Source: Metapseudomonas sp043392685 (GTDB taxonomy: Bacteria > Pseudomonadota > Gammaproteobacteria > Pseudomonadales > Pseudomonadaceae). From it: a stretch of DNA of 64,000 bases. A model generated the notes under the pieces. The model was not told the DNA's origin and made no database searches. It saw nothing but the letters and a program-made list of their open reading frames with translations. This document shows, piece by piece, positions 9,170 through 21,498 of this stretch. The position numbers and the translations under genes are program-made. Where the stretch lies: assembly GCA_043392685.1 (NCBI GenBank), contig JBHZGM010000012.1, one strand, 5' to 3'. Each line of letters begins with the position of its first letter. Within the stretch, counting starts at the first letter, position 1.

Positions 9170-9265
9170 TGTGGGGGCGAATTCATTCGCTGAGGGCAGC
9201 GCAGCTACCCCGAACGCCCCAAGGGCAGACCTGCGGCCTGCTTAGCGATTGAAATCGCCCCCACA
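9170..9265. repeat. REPIN-like palindromic repeat, copy 2
   Basis: A 96-bp element with the same ends as the copy at 4367-4462 (TGTGGGGGCGAATTCATTCGC and inverted ATCGCCCCCACA). The centre differs. It again separates two convergent genes. Confidence 0.75.
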
Positions 9266-9286
9266 AGGAATCAGCCACCCGGCAAT

Positions 9287-12200
9287 TCAAGCCGACGCGG
9301 CCTCCAGCCGGTGGATCGGCTTCCAGCGGCGTAGCTGCTGGTAGAGGGTCGGCACCACGAAGAGGGTGAAGAAGGTGCCCACCAGCAGGCCGCCAACGAT
9401 CACCATGCCGATCTGCTGGCGGCTTTCCGCACCGGCGCCGCTGGCGATGGCCAGGGGCACCGAGCCCAGCACCATGGCGCCGGTGGTCATCAGGATCGGC
9501 CGCAGGCGCTTCACCGAGGCTTCCATCACCGCTTCATGCAGCTCCACGCCCTGGCGCAGGAGCTGGTTGGCGAACTCGACGATGAGGATGCCGTGCTTGG
9601 TGATCAGGCCGATGAGGGTGACCATCCCCACCTGGGAGTAGATATTCAGGGTGCCGCCGAAGAGGGTCAGTGCGAGCAGCGCGCCGGCCATGGACAGCGG
9701 CACGCTGAAGAGGATGATCAGCGGGTCGATGAAACTCTCGAACTGCGCGGCCAGCACCAGATAGATGAACACCAGGGCCAGGGCGAAGATCAGCGCCACG
9801 CCGCTGCTGGAGTCCTTGAAGTCCCGCGAGGTGCCGGTGTAGTCGAACTGGGTATCCGGCGGGAACACCGCGCGGGCCGCCTCCTCCAGATAATCCAGGG
9901 CCTCGCCCAGGGTGTAGCCGGAGCCGACGTTGGCGGTGACCGTCACCGCGCGCAACTGGTTGAAATGGTTGAGCTCCCGCGGCGCCACGGTTTCCCGCAC
10001 TTCGATCAGGTTGGCCAGCTGCACCATGCTGTCGTTGCGGCCGCGCACATAGACGCGGTTGAGGTCGTCGGGGTTGCTGCGGTCGACGTTGGCCAGTTGC
10101 ACCAGCACGTCGTACTGCTCGCCGTTCTGCTTGAAGCGGGTCACCTGGCGGCTGCCGAACAGGCTTTCCAGGCTACGGCCGATGGCGGCGACGTCGGTGC
10201 CCACGGCCACCGCCTGTTCGCGGTTGACCGTGACCTTCAGTTGCGGCGAGTTGAGCTTGAGGTCGCTGTCCAGGCTCTCCAGCCCCGGATAGTCGCGCAC
10301 CCTTTCCATCAGTTGGTCGACGTAGGCCTGCAGCTCGCTGTACTCCAGCGAGGAGCGGATCACGAAGTTCACCGGCTGGTTGCGGGCGCTCTGCCCCAGG
10401 GGCGGCCGGTTGATGGGGAAGGCACGCACGCCGGGGATGTCACGCAGTTTGGGCAGGAGTTCGTCGCGAATCTCGAACTGGCTGCGCTCGCGGGCGTCCC
10501 AGGCCTCGAGTTTGAGGAATGACAGCCCCTGGGCCACGGTCGGGAAGCCCACCACCACCATGTAGCGGTTGGCTTCGGGGATCGACTGGTAGGCCTCTTC
10601 CAGCATCTTCGCGTAGCGGCTGGTGTATTCGATGGTGGCGCCGTCGGGACCGTTGATGGAACCGACTATGGTACCGGTGTCTTCGGTGGGCGCCAGCTCG
10701 CTGCGCAGGCCGCTGAACAGCACCAGGCAGAGCACGAGGATGCCCGCCAGTAGCAGGACGATCAGCAGCCAGGCCCGCAGCACCCGCTCCAGCAGGTGGC
10801 GATAGCTGTAGGTCAGCCCATGGAGGAAGGATTCCACCAGGTTGTAGAAGCGCCCATGCTGTTGCGCCGCGTGGGGCCTGAGCAGCTGTCCGCACATCAT
10901 CGGCGACAGGGTCAGGGCGACGAAACCGGACACCAGCACCGCACCGGCCAGGGTCCAGGAAAACTCCGTGAAGAGCTTGCCCGACGTGCCCTGCATGAAG
11001 CCGATGGGGGCGTAGACCGCCGCCAGGGTCAGGGTCATGGCGATCACCGCGAAGGCGATCTCGCGGCTGCCCTTGAAGGCCGCCTGGATCGGCGACATGC
11101 CCTCCTCTATGTGCCGGTGGATGTTCTCCAGCACCACGATGGCATCGTCCACCACCAGGCCGATGGCGAGCACCATGGCCAGCAGCGTCAGGGTGTTGAT
11201 GGAGAAACCCAGCAGCACCATGAGGCTGAAGGCGCCGATCAGCGAAACCGGGATGGTGACCAGGGGAATCAGGGTGGCGCGCAGGGAGCGTAGGAACAGG
11301 AAGATGATCAGGATGACCAGCAGCACCGCTTCCCAGATGGTGGTGTAGACGTTGTCGATGGACTCACGGATGAACAGCGAGTTGTCGTTGGCGATGGTCA
11401 TTTTCATGCCGTCGGGCAGCAATGCGCGGATTTCCGGCAGCGCGGCATCGAGCCCGTCGGAAATCTCCAGCGGATTGGCCGTGGCCTGTCTGACCAGCCC
11501 CAGGGACACCGCCGCGCGCCCGTTGAAGCGCACGATGCTGCGCTCGTCCGCCGCGCCCACTTCGGCGTGGCCGACATCGGCCAGGCGCAGCAGGTAGCCG
11601 CGCTGGTCGTTGAGGATCAGGTCGTTGAATTCCTCCGGGGTGCGCAGGTCGGTTTCCGACAGCACGGTGAACTCGCGCTGCACCGACTCGATACGCCCGG
11701 CGGGAATCTCCACGTTCTGCCGGCGCAGGGCATCTTCCACGTCCTGCACCGTGAGGTCGTGGGCGGCGAGTTTTTCCGGGTCCAGCCAGATGCGCATGGC
11801 GAAGCGCCGGGCACCGCGGATCTGCACTTCCGAAACGCCCGGAATGGTCTGCAGGCGGTCGCGTATCACCCGTTCCAGCACGTCGGTGATCTCCATCGCA
11901 GAGTGCTGCTCGCTGTAAAAAGCGAGCCAGATCACCGGCTGGGCATCGGCCTCGACCTTCTGCACGATGGGTTCGTTGATCTCGTCCGGCAACAGGCCAC
12001 GCACGCGGCCCAGGCGGTCGCGCACGTCGCTGGCCGCTTCGTCGGCGTTGGTGCCGAGGCGGAACTGCGCGGTGATCTGGGTGTTTTCCGAACGGCTGAT
12101 GGAGGCGACGAAGTCCAGGCCCTCGATGCCGGACAGCACGTCCTCGATGGGCTGCGCCACCTGGGATTCCATGATCTCCGGGCTGGCGCCGGGGTAAGTC

Positions 12201-12346
12201 ACGTTGACGGTGACGATGGGCACGTCGATGTTGGGGTATTCCCGCACCGCCAGCCGCTGGTAAGCCAGCAGCCCGAGCAGGACCAGGATCAGCGACAGGA
12301 CGGTGGCGAACACCGGCCTGCGGATGCACACATCCGAGAGGGTCAT
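9287..12346 (-). CDS. RND efflux permease, HAE-1 type
   Basis: A 1019-residue proton-driven inner-membrane efflux pump of the AcrB/MexB superfamily. It has 12 helices and two large periplasmic loops (about residues 30-335 and 550-850). The start MTLSDVCIRRPVFATVLSLILVL is typical. The proton-relay Asp pair is in the helix-4 segment AIGLVVDDAIVVLENI. The gene overlaps the adaptor gene by 4 nt (ATGA), showing translational coupling. No outer-membrane channel gene is in the cluster, so it probably uses a shared TolC/OprM-like protein. Substrates unknown. Confidence 0.92.
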   Translation of the reverse strand: MTLSDVCIRRPVFATVLSLILVLLGLLAYQRLAVREYPNIDVPIVTVNVTYPGASPEIMESQVAQPIEDVLSGIEGLDFVASISRSENTQITAQFRLGTNADEAASDVRDRLGRVRGLLPDEINEPIVQKVEADAQPVIWLAFYSEQHSAMEITDVLERVIRDRLQTIPGVSEVQIRGARRFAMRIWLDPEKLAAHDLTVQDVEDALRRQNVEIPAGRIESVQREFTVLSETDLRTPEEFNDLILNDQRGYLLRLADVGHAEVGAADERSIVRFNGRAAVSLGLVRQATANPLEISDGLDAALPEIRALLPDGMKMTIANDNSLFIRESIDNVYTTIWEAVLLVILIIFLFLRSLRATLIPLVTIPVSLIGAFSLMVLLGFSINTLTLLAMVLAIGLVVDDAIVVLENIHRHIEEGMSPIQAAFKGSREIAFAVIAMTLTLAAVYAPIGFMQGTSGKLFTEFSWTLAGAVLVSGFVALTLSPMMCGQLLRPHAAQQHGRFYNLVESFLHGLTYSYRHLLERVLRAWLLIVLLLAGILVLCLVLFSGLRSELAPTEDTGTIVGSINGPDGATIEYTSRYAKMLEEAYQSIPEANRYMVVVGFPTVAQGLSFLKLEAWDARERSQFEIRDELLPKLRDIPGVRAFPINRPPLGQSARNQPVNFVIRSSLEYSELQAYVDQLMERVRDYPGLESLDSDLKLNSPQLKVTVNREQAVAVGTDVAAIGRSLESLFGSRQVTRFKQNGEQYDVLVQLANVDRSNPDDLNRVYVRGRNDSMVQLANLIEVRETVAPRELNHFNQLRAVTVTANVGSGYTLGEALDYLEEAARAVFPPDTQFDYTGTSRDFKDSSSGVALIFALALVFIYLVLAAQFESFIDPLIILFSVPLSMAGALLALTLFGGTLNIYSQVGMVTLIGLITKHGILIVEFANQLLRQGVELHEAVMEASVKRLRPILMTTGAMVLGSVPLAIASGAGAESRQQIGMVIVGGLLVGTFFTLFVVPTLYQQLRRWKPIHRLEAASA

Positions 12347-13359
12347 ACGCCACCCCGCGCTACGGTGCGGACCTCCAGTCCCGGGCTGACTTTCTGCCAG
12401 CCCGCGGTAATGACCTGCTCGTTGCCCTGCAGACCTTCACGGACCTCAGCCTTGCCGCGAAGGCGCTGGCCGATCTTGATCGGACGCCGCTCCACCTTGC
12501 CGTCCACCACCAGGTTGACGAACAACTGCTGCCCCACGGGCATCACCGCTTCCTCGGGAATCAGCAGCGCTTGCGGGCGTTCGGCGAGGATCACCGAGAC
12601 CTTCACGAACTGGCCGGGCTTGAGGCGGTGGTCGCGGTTGGGGATCTGCGCGCGGATCGCCTGGCTGCGGCCGACCTCGTCCAGGCGCGGGTTGAGGGCA
12701 ATGATCTCGCCACGGAAGCGTTCGCCCGGGTAGGCGTCCAGGCTCAGCTCCACCGCCTGGCCGATGCTCACCTGGCTGACCGCCTTCTGCGGCACGCGGA
12801 AATCCACCTTGAGCGGGTCCAGCACTTCCAGGTTGACCAGGTCCTGGCCAGCGCTGAGGTAGTCGCCGACGCTCACCAGACGCAGGCCGAGGGTGCCGTC
12901 GTAGGGGGCGCGGATCTGGGTCTTGTCGAGGCGTGCCTGGGCCAGCGCCAGGCTGGCGCGGGCGGCCTGTTCCTGGGACAGGGACTCATCCTGGGCCTGG
13001 GCATTGCTGGCGCCGCGGGCGAACAGCATCTTCGCCCGCTGGTAGCTCTTTTCCGCCAGGTCCAGGTTGGCCCGCGCCTGGGCCAGCTCGGCGCGGGCGA
13101 TGGCGTCGTCCAGGCTGACCAGCAGGTCGCCGCCCTTGACCGCCTGACCTTCGCGGAAATGCAGGGCAGCCACCCTGCCCTCCACTTCCGGGCGGATCAT
13201 CACCGACTCGTCCGAACGCAGGGAGCCGAAGGTCACCAGCTCGTCACGCACCAGCGCCCGTTGCGGTTCGGCCACTTCCACCAGCGGCGCCTCCTGGGCC
13301 ATGGCGGACAACGAGGCAAGTGCCCCGAAAAACAGCCACACACTGCGACGGAACTTCAT
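12343..13359 (-). CDS. RND efflux periplasmic adaptor (membrane fusion protein)
   Basis: A 338-residue adaptor that links the RND pump to the outer-membrane channel. A signal peptide (MKFRRSVWLFFGALASLSAMA) is followed by the lipoyl/biotinyl-like half motif EGRVAALHFREGQAVKGGDLLVSLD, a coiled-coil hairpin (about residues 95-150) and the second half motif TQIRAPYDGTLGLRLVSVGDY. There is no lipobox Cys, so anchoring is not by lipidation. It is first gene of the pair, overlapping the pump start by 4 nt. Confidence 0.9.
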   Translation of the reverse strand: MKFRRSVWLFFGALASLSAMAQEAPLVEVAEPQRALVRDELVTFGSLRSDESVMIRPEVEGRVAALHFREGQAVKGGDLLVSLDDAIARAELAQARANLDLAEKSYQRAKMLFARGASNAQAQDESLSQEQAARASLALAQARLDKTQIRAPYDGTLGLRLVSVGDYLSAGQDLVNLEVLDPLKVDFRVPQKAVSQVSIGQAVELSLDAYPGERFRGEIIALNPRLDEVGRSQAIRAQIPNRDHRLKPGQFVKVSVILAERPQALLIPEEAVMPVGQQLFVNLVVDGKVERRPIKIGQRLRGKAEVREGLQGNEQVITAGWQKVSPGLEVRTVARGGV

Positions 13360-13392
13360 CTGGAGCCTCTGGGACGATTCGGAAGGAAGGGA

Positions 13393-13447
13393 GCCTGCCG
13401 ACTGTATCGGCAGGCCCCGCCAGTGGCATTACCGAAATAATGCCACT
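13393..13447. terminator. Two adjacent hairpins between exporter genes
   Basis: Two perfect 9-bp stems in the 108-nt gap: GCCTGCCGA/TCGGCAGGC (13393-13415) and AGTGGCATT/AATGCCACT (13422-13447). They separate the ABC-2 permease from the RND adaptor on the same strand, so the two transporters are probably separate transcription units. No T-run is visible. Confidence 0.45.
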
Positions 13448-13467
13448 CTGTGTCGCGTTGTTTCTCC

Positions 13468-14247
13468 TTACTGACGCATGCCCCGTCCGCTCACCAACAG
13501 ACGGATGCAGGCGATGTAGAGGATGACCATGGTCAGCAGCATCAGGGCGATGGCGACCCCGATGTTGATGTCGGAAACGCCGAGGATGCCGTAACGGAAG
13601 GAGTTGACCATGTGCAGGATCGGGTTGCCCAGGGACACCGTCTGCCAGAACGGCGGCAGCAGGTTGATCGAGTAGAACACGCCGCCCAGGTAGGTCAGTG
13701 GGGTCAGCACGAAGGTCGGGATGATCGAGATATCGTCGAAGTTGCGTGCAAATACGGCGTTGATGAAGCCCCCCAGGGAGAAGATGGTGGCGGTCAGCAG
13801 CACCACCAGCGCAGTCACCCCGATGTGGTGCACCTGGAGCTTGGTGAAGAACAGCGACAGGAACGTCACGATCACCCCCACCGCCAGCCCGCGCAGCACG
13901 CCGCCGATGGTGTAGCCGAGGAGGATGGTGTGCGCCGACACCGGCGAGACCAGCAACTCCTCCACCGAACGCTGGAACTTGCTGCCGAAGAAGCTCGACA
14001 CCACGTTGCTGTAGGAGTTGGTGATCACCGACATCATGATCAGGCCGGGGACGATGTAGTCCATGTAGCTGAAGCCGCCCATGTCGCCGATCTGCCGGCC
14101 GATCAGGTTGCCGAAGATGACGAAGTACAGGGCCATGGTGATGGCCGGGGGCAGCAGGGTCTGCGGCCAGATCCGCATGAAACGGCGGACTTCACGGGTG
14201 ACGATGGTATTGAGGGCGACCAGGTTGGCGGAGAGTTCCGAACTCAT
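13468..14247 (-). CDS. ABC-2 type exporter permease, YadH-like
   Basis: A 259-residue inner-membrane protein with six hydrophobic segments, of the ABC-2 export permease family. Signature-like stretches are the N-terminal REVRRFMRIWPQTLLPPAITMALYF region and the YLGGVFYSINLLPPFW loop with NPILHMVNSFRYG. It overlaps the upstream ATPase gene by 4 nt (ATGA). With that ATPase it forms a two-component exporter like E. coli YadGH. Substrate unknown. Confidence 0.88.
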   Translation of the reverse strand: MSSELSANLVALNTIVTREVRRFMRIWPQTLLPPAITMALYFVIFGNLIGRQIGDMGGFSYMDYIVPGLIMMSVITNSYSNVVSSFFGSKFQRSVEELLVSPVSAHTILLGYTIGGVLRGLAVGVIVTFLSLFFTKLQVHHIGVTALVVLLTATIFSLGGFINAVFARNFDDISIIPTFVLTPLTYLGGVFYSINLLPPFWQTVSLGNPILHMVNSFRYGILGVSDINIGVAIALMLLTMVILYIACIRLLVSGRGMRQ

Positions 14248-15176
14248 ACGGCCACCTTCGCCAGGTTTTTCTCCACCAGGGACACGAACAGCTCCTCGAG
14301 GCGATTGGACTTGTTGCGCATGCTCAGCACGTCGATGTTCAGGGCGGCGAGCTGGCGGAACAGCTCGGTCAGGCCCTGGCTCTTCTCCACCTGCACTTCC
14401 AGGGTGTGGTCATCCACCAGCTCGGCCGGGTAGCCGTTGAGCTGCGGCACCACTTCCAGGGGTTCCTTGAGATCGAGCAGGAAGGTCTCCTTGTGCAGCT
14501 TCTTCAAGAGCTCCTTCATGCTGGTGTTCTCGACGATCCGGCCGTGGTCGATGATGCCGATGTTGCGGCAGAGCTGCTCGGCCTCTTCCAGGTAGTGGGT
14601 GGTCAGGATGATGGTGATGCCCTGCTCGTTGAGCTCGGTGAGGAAGCTCCACATGGAGCGGCGCAGCTCGATGTCCACGCCGGCGGTGGGTTCGTCGAGG
14701 ATCAGCAGGCGCGGCTGGTGGATCAGCGCGCGGGCGATCATCAGGCGGCGCTTCATGCCGCCGGACAGCTCGCGGGACGCCGAATTGCGCTTCTCCCACA
14801 GGCCGAGCTGGGTCAGGTACTGCTCGGCGCGCTCCTTGGCGATTTTCGCCGGAATGCCGTAGTAGCCGGCCTGGGTGACGACTATGTCGAAGACCTTCTC
14901 GAACTGGTTGAAGTTGAACTCCTGGGGCACCACGCCCAGGCAGCGCTTGAGCGCGTAGGGCGATGTGTCCAGGTCGTTGCCGAACACGCTGACGCTGCCG
15001 CTGGTCTTGTTCACCAGGGTGGACAGGATGCCGATGGTGGTGGACTTGCCGGCGCCGTTGGGGCCGAGCAAGGCGAAGAAATCACCTTCGGCCACTTCCA
15101 GGTCGATGCCCTTGAGGGCCTGGAAGCCATTGCCGTAGGTCTTGGTCAACTGCCGGATGGACAGGGCGGAACTCAT
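14244..15176 (-). CDS. ABC exporter ATP-binding protein, YadG-like
   Basis: A 310-residue ATPase. Walker A GPNGAGKST is near residues 39-47, the signature is LSGGMKRRLMIARAL, and Walker B is LLILDEPTAGVD followed by the TTHYLEEAE switch. A C-terminal extension of about 90 residues after the ATPase core is usual in ABC-2 exporter ATPases. It is the first gene of the pair with the permease, and the GST gene lies 117 nt upstream on the same strand. Confidence 0.9.
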   Translation of the reverse strand: MSSALSIRQLTKTYGNGFQALKGIDLEVAEGDFFALLGPNGAGKSTTIGILSTLVNKTSGSVSVFGNDLDTSPYALKRCLGVVPQEFNFNQFEKVFDIVVTQAGYYGIPAKIAKERAEQYLTQLGLWEKRNSASRELSGGMKRRLMIARALIHQPRLLILDEPTAGVDIELRRSMWSFLTELNEQGITIILTTHYLEEAEQLCRNIGIIDHGRIVENTSMKELLKKLHKETFLLDLKEPLEVVPQLNGYPAELVDDHTLEVQVEKSQGLTELFRQLAALNIDVLSMRNKSNRLEELFVSLVEKNLAKVAV

Positions 15177-15293
15177 GATGGATTCGTCTGCTTCAAGGGG
15201 AAGTGGCTAGATAAGGCTGAGTGCCAGCAAATTCAACCGCGCATCGCTGCACATCAGCCTAGGTTCCAATGGCCGGGTCGGCGACCCGCTGGC

Positions 15294-15914
15294 TCAGGTG
15301 AGCGCCGTCATCACCGCCTTGCGATACGCGGGCCGTGCCTGCAGGCGCTCGTACCAGGCCTGGAGGTTGGGCAGCTCCGGTCGCAGGATGGGCATCTCGA
15401 ACCAGGCATAGGCGAAGCAGCCCAGGGGGATATCGCCCATGGCGAAGGCATCGCCGGACAGGTACGGACGCTGGCCCAGGGCCCGCTCGGGAATGGCCAG
15501 CAGCTCGCCGCAACGGGTCAGCGCGGCGTCGACCAGCGCCTGGTTGCGCTCGGCCGGCGGCGTGCGCAGGGTGCCCCAGAACAGGTCGCGAAAGGGGGTG
15601 GCGAAGCTGGAGGTGGCCCAGTCCATCCACTTGTCGCCCTCGGCGCGCGCCACCGGAGACTCCGGGTACAGGGTGCCGGCGGCATAACGTGCGGCCAGGT
15701 AGCGGACGATGGCGTTGGACTCCCAGAGCACCAGGTCGCCATCCTCGATCATCGGCACCAGGCCGTTGGGATTGCGCGCGCGGTAGGCCGGCTCGTTGAC
15801 CAGCCCGAAGGCGCCACCGGCGTCCCGTTGCTCGTAGGCGACCCCTGCTTCCTCCGCCGCCCAGAGCGCCTTGCGCACGTTGGTGGAATTGATTCGCCCC
15901 CAGATCTTCAGCAT
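15294..15914 (-). CDS. Glutathione S-transferase family protein
   Basis: A 206-residue cytosolic GST. The N-terminal thioredoxin-like domain (about 1-80) includes the glutathione-binding segment NPNGLVPMIEDGDLVLWESNAIVRYLA with the cis-Pro (VP) and the ES pair. The helical C-terminal domain carries the capping motif AFAMGDIPLGC. The first residues, MLKIWGRINSTNVRKALW, place a Ser or Asn at the usual catalytic position. Substrate cannot be told from sequence. Confidence 0.88.
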   Translation of the reverse strand: MLKIWGRINSTNVRKALWAAEEAGVAYEQRDAGGAFGLVNEPAYRARNPNGLVPMIEDGDLVLWESNAIVRYLAARYAAGTLYPESPVARAEGDKWMDWATSSFATPFRDLFWGTLRTPPAERNQALVDAALTRCGELLAIPERALGQRPYLSGDAFAMGDIPLGCFAYAWFEMPILRPELPNLQAWYERLQARPAYRKAVMTALT

Positions 15915-16027
15915 TGCGACACTCCAGGCCGGTTGGACAGGGGCACCATTCTAGGGTGCCGTGCCGGGCGACGGAATGCCGAATCCTCCAGATATTCCCG
16001 TTCGCGGAGGATTTCCGCGACAGCGTT

Positions 16028-17992
16028 CTAGAGCCTGAAGCTGCCCGCCATGCCCTGCAACTCCTGCCCCAGGCGCGCCAGCTGCACGCTGGATGTCGCG
16101 GTTTCATCCATGGCCCCGGCGGACTGGTCGGCAATGTCGCGGATGCTGGTGACACTGCGATTGATCTCTTCGGCCACCGCGCTCTGCTGTTCCGCTGCGG
16201 CAGCGATCTGCTGGTTCATCTGATGGATCAGGCTCACGGCCTCGGCGATGCCGGCCAGGGCTTCCTCGGTCAGGTTGGCGTCGCGCACGGTCAGGTCCAC
16301 CAGGCTTTCGCTCTGCTGCATGTGCTCCACCGAGTTGCGCACGCCTTCGCGCAGGGTGGCGATCAGCCGCTCGATCTCGGCGGTAGACTGCTGGGTGCGC
16401 CGTGCCAGCGCCCGCACCTCGTCCGCCACCACGGCAAAACCACGGCCCTGCTCGCCGGCGCGGGCGGCCTCGATGGCGGCGTTGAGCGCCAGCAGGTTGG
16501 TCTGCTCGGCGACGCTCTTGATCACGTCCAGCACGGTGCCGATGCTCTGGGTGTCATGGTTCAGGCGCTGGATGCTGGTGGTGGTCTGCTCCATCGCCTG
16601 GGCCAGCTGGTTGATCCGCTCCAGGGTCTGGCGCACCACCTGGCTACCGGTGCTGACACGGTTGTCGGCCGCCTCGGTGGAACTGGCGGCGGCCTCGGCG
16701 TTACGCGCCACCTCCTGCACGGTGGCGGCCATTTCGCTCATGGCGGTGGCCACCTGGTCGGTTTCTTCCTTCTGGCCGTTTACGCCGACGCGGGTCTGCT
16801 CGGTGACGCTGGAAAGCGCCTGGGCCGAGGCGGAAATCTGCGCCACCCCGCCCTGCAGGCGGCCGACCATGTCCCGCAGGTTGGCGGACATGCCCCGCAT
16901 GGCCTCCATCAGTTGGCCGATCTCGTCGCGGCGCTGCACCTCGATGCTGGCACTGAGATCGCCCTCGGCGATCTGCTGCGCCAGGCCGATGACCCGCCGC
17001 AGCGGCCGGACGATCAGCAGGCTGATCAGCACGGTGGCAGCCAGCCCGATCAGCAGCGCCAGCGCCGCCGCCAGCAGAATCAGCAGCGAGCTGGACTCCT
17101 GCTGCGCGTGCATCTCGGCCTTCTGCAGTTCATAGGCCCGCTCCACGGCCTGCACCACGCGGTCCGCTTCGGCGGCCAGGTGCGCGTACTCCTGGCGCTG
17201 CTGGGCCAGGGTGGCGGTGTATTCCTTGAGACGTTCGTTGAAGGAGTCGACGTTGCCGATCACTTCTGTGAGCACGGCGGCGTAGCCGGGGTCCTGCATG
17301 GCGTCGCGCAACTCGGCAGCGAGCTTCTGGGCATCCAGGGCTCCCTGGATCTGCGGCGCCTCCGCTTGCTCACTGCCTCGGCTCTGTTCCAGGCGCAGCC
17401 GGGCCTGGTTGAGCGCCTGCAGGAGCAACTGATAGACGCGGCCGATCTGCCCGCCCTGGAGCACCAGGTCGCCGCCTTGAGCCCCCTGGGAGCTTTTCAG
17501 CAAGTCGACGCCATCTTCGTTCAGCCCGCTCTGCAGCACATCGAGGCTGTTGGAGGCGCTGACCACCAGCCAGTTGGCCGCTTCCAGGGCCAGGCGCTGG
17601 CTATCGGTGAGTTCCACGTAACGGTCGAAGGCCCGCCGGTATTCGGCCATGGCCTGGGTGACTTCGCCCAGCGCATCGCGCTCCGGACCATCCAAGCGGG
17701 CGGCCAGCGCCTCGCTGCGGGCGACTATGGCTTCGGCCTGCTGGCGCAGCGCGTCGGCGTGCTTCGCATCGGAGGTGAGGGCGTAGTCCTTTTCCGTGCG
17801 GCGGATCACCAGCACGTCGCCGTTGATGGCGCGCATCTCTTCCAGCAGGCGGGCCCGGCCGTCCACGGCACGCAGGGCGGTGAAGCCGGTGGCGGCCACC
17901 ACCAGGGTCAGCGCCAACACGACGCCGAACCCCAGCATCAGTTTGCTGGCGGTACTCAGGCTGGCCAGCCGGTGTTGCAAGACAGTCCACAT
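16028..17992 (-). CDS. Methyl-accepting chemotaxis protein with HBM-type sensor
   Basis: A 654-residue chemoreceptor. The first transmembrane helix is at about 17-38 and the second at about 290-312. Between them lies a roughly 250-residue all-helical periplasmic domain with the segment VIRRTEKDYALTSDAKHADAL, typical of helical bimodular (HBM) sensors such as McpS, which binds organic acids. A HAMP domain and a signalling hairpin with EQTNLLALNAAIEAARAGEQGRGFAVVADEVR follow. The start at 17992 has GGAGG 8 nt upstream; longer readings only add a non-membrane stretch. The ligand is inferred only by analogy. Confidence 0.9.
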   Translation of the reverse strand: MWTVLQHRLASLSTASKLMLGFGVVLALTLVVAATGFTALRAVDGRARLLEEMRAINGDVLVIRRTEKDYALTSDAKHADALRQQAEAIVARSEALAARLDGPERDALGEVTQAMAEYRRAFDRYVELTDSQRLALEAANWLVVSASNSLDVLQSGLNEDGVDLLKSSQGAQGGDLVLQGGQIGRVYQLLLQALNQARLRLEQSRGSEQAEAPQIQGALDAQKLAAELRDAMQDPGYAAVLTEVIGNVDSFNERLKEYTATLAQQRQEYAHLAAEADRVVQAVERAYELQKAEMHAQQESSSLLILLAAALALLIGLAATVLISLLIVRPLRRVIGLAQQIAEGDLSASIEVQRRDEIGQLMEAMRGMSANLRDMVGRLQGGVAQISASAQALSSVTEQTRVGVNGQKEETDQVATAMSEMAATVQEVARNAEAAASSTEAADNRVSTGSQVVRQTLERINQLAQAMEQTTTSIQRLNHDTQSIGTVLDVIKSVAEQTNLLALNAAIEAARAGEQGRGFAVVADEVRALARRTQQSTAEIERLIATLREGVRNSVEHMQQSESLVDLTVRDANLTEEALAGIAEAVSLIHQMNQQIAAAAEQQSAVAEEINRSVTSIRDIADQSAGAMDETATSSVQLARLGQELQGMAGSFRL

Positions 17993-18253
17993 GCTCCTAC
18001 CTCCCCCAAGGCGACAACTGCATGGACGCGATCTGTCATCCGCTTCCCTGAAAGGACGAACATAGGAGCAGCCGGATGCTGGCGACAAGCCACAATCCCG
18101 CCTCGCATATCGCGCCTGCTGTTTTTGGCTAAGTGGAGGTCGTTTCTGGATCGCTTTCTATGCTTGCTACGAAAAGCCGAGAACTGACCCATGCCAATAA
18201 AGGAACCTGGCCTGAGAACTAGGCTTGCCCCAGGACTCGCCAAGGAGCACGCC

Positions 18254-20941
<2,688 letters not shown>

Positions 20942-21498
20942 TCCTGGTCAGGCCCCTGCCGATCACCAACGGCCGCAGGCGACCGGTAAGGCTATGTCTG
21001 AGTTAGCCGTTGCAGTGGTGAAGGAAAGACTCTAGCCCGGTGCTTACAGCTTTCCGTACCCGCCTGAAGCTTCCCTCTCCCCCGCCCCTCTCCCGCAAGC
21101 GGGAGAGGGGTGACTCGCGCCGGCGAGGCACCAGTCATCCTGAAGCAACCTGCGGCCTGAAACATGGCTGAAGCGGTGGGGCAGCGACCCCGCCCCTTCA
21201 GGAGGCCGAACGGAATCGTTGCGCAGGGGGAAGAGCGGCATGGATGCCGCGAGAGGCGTGCGGGGCCATGGATGGCCCCTCACGCCGGGCCCCGGAGCAA
21301 CGATGGAGGGAGGGAACCCCGGCGCAGCCGGGGCCGGATGCAGGGGCAAGTTTTTTGGTTCCTTTTCAACGACTGGAAAAGGGACTCGCCCGGGTGGGCG
21401 AAACCAGAAACATCCCCTGAACTCGGTAATCAGCCAGGCTCCGCAGTTCTAGCAACACTTAATGCAGACATAGCCATCGCTAGCGCAGAAGGTCCAAC
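20942..21498. repeat. Gene-free repeat-rich stretch
   Basis: 557 bp without a credible gene. It contains a strong hairpin at 21085-21110 (CCCCTCTCCCGC and its complement with an AA turn), which may end transcription of the ATPase gene. From about 21164 to 21430 lies a stretch that reads as a degraded-looking open frame (for example RGHGWPLTPGPGATMEGG) ending in TTTTTTGGTTCC and ACTCGCC. From memory this kind of module recurs between genes in many Pseudomonas genomes, so it is treated as a dispersed repeat and not a CDS. Confidence 0.5.
21085..21110 (+). terminator. Hairpin downstream of the P-type ATPase
   Basis: Perfect 12-bp stem CCCCTCTCCCGC/GCGGGAGAGGGG. No T-run follows. It could also be one end of the repeat element around it. 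Confidence 0.4.

Noticed and set aside
14406..16031. 541-codon open frame on the plus strand
   Set aside because: Antisense to the ABC ATPase and GST genes, both well supported.
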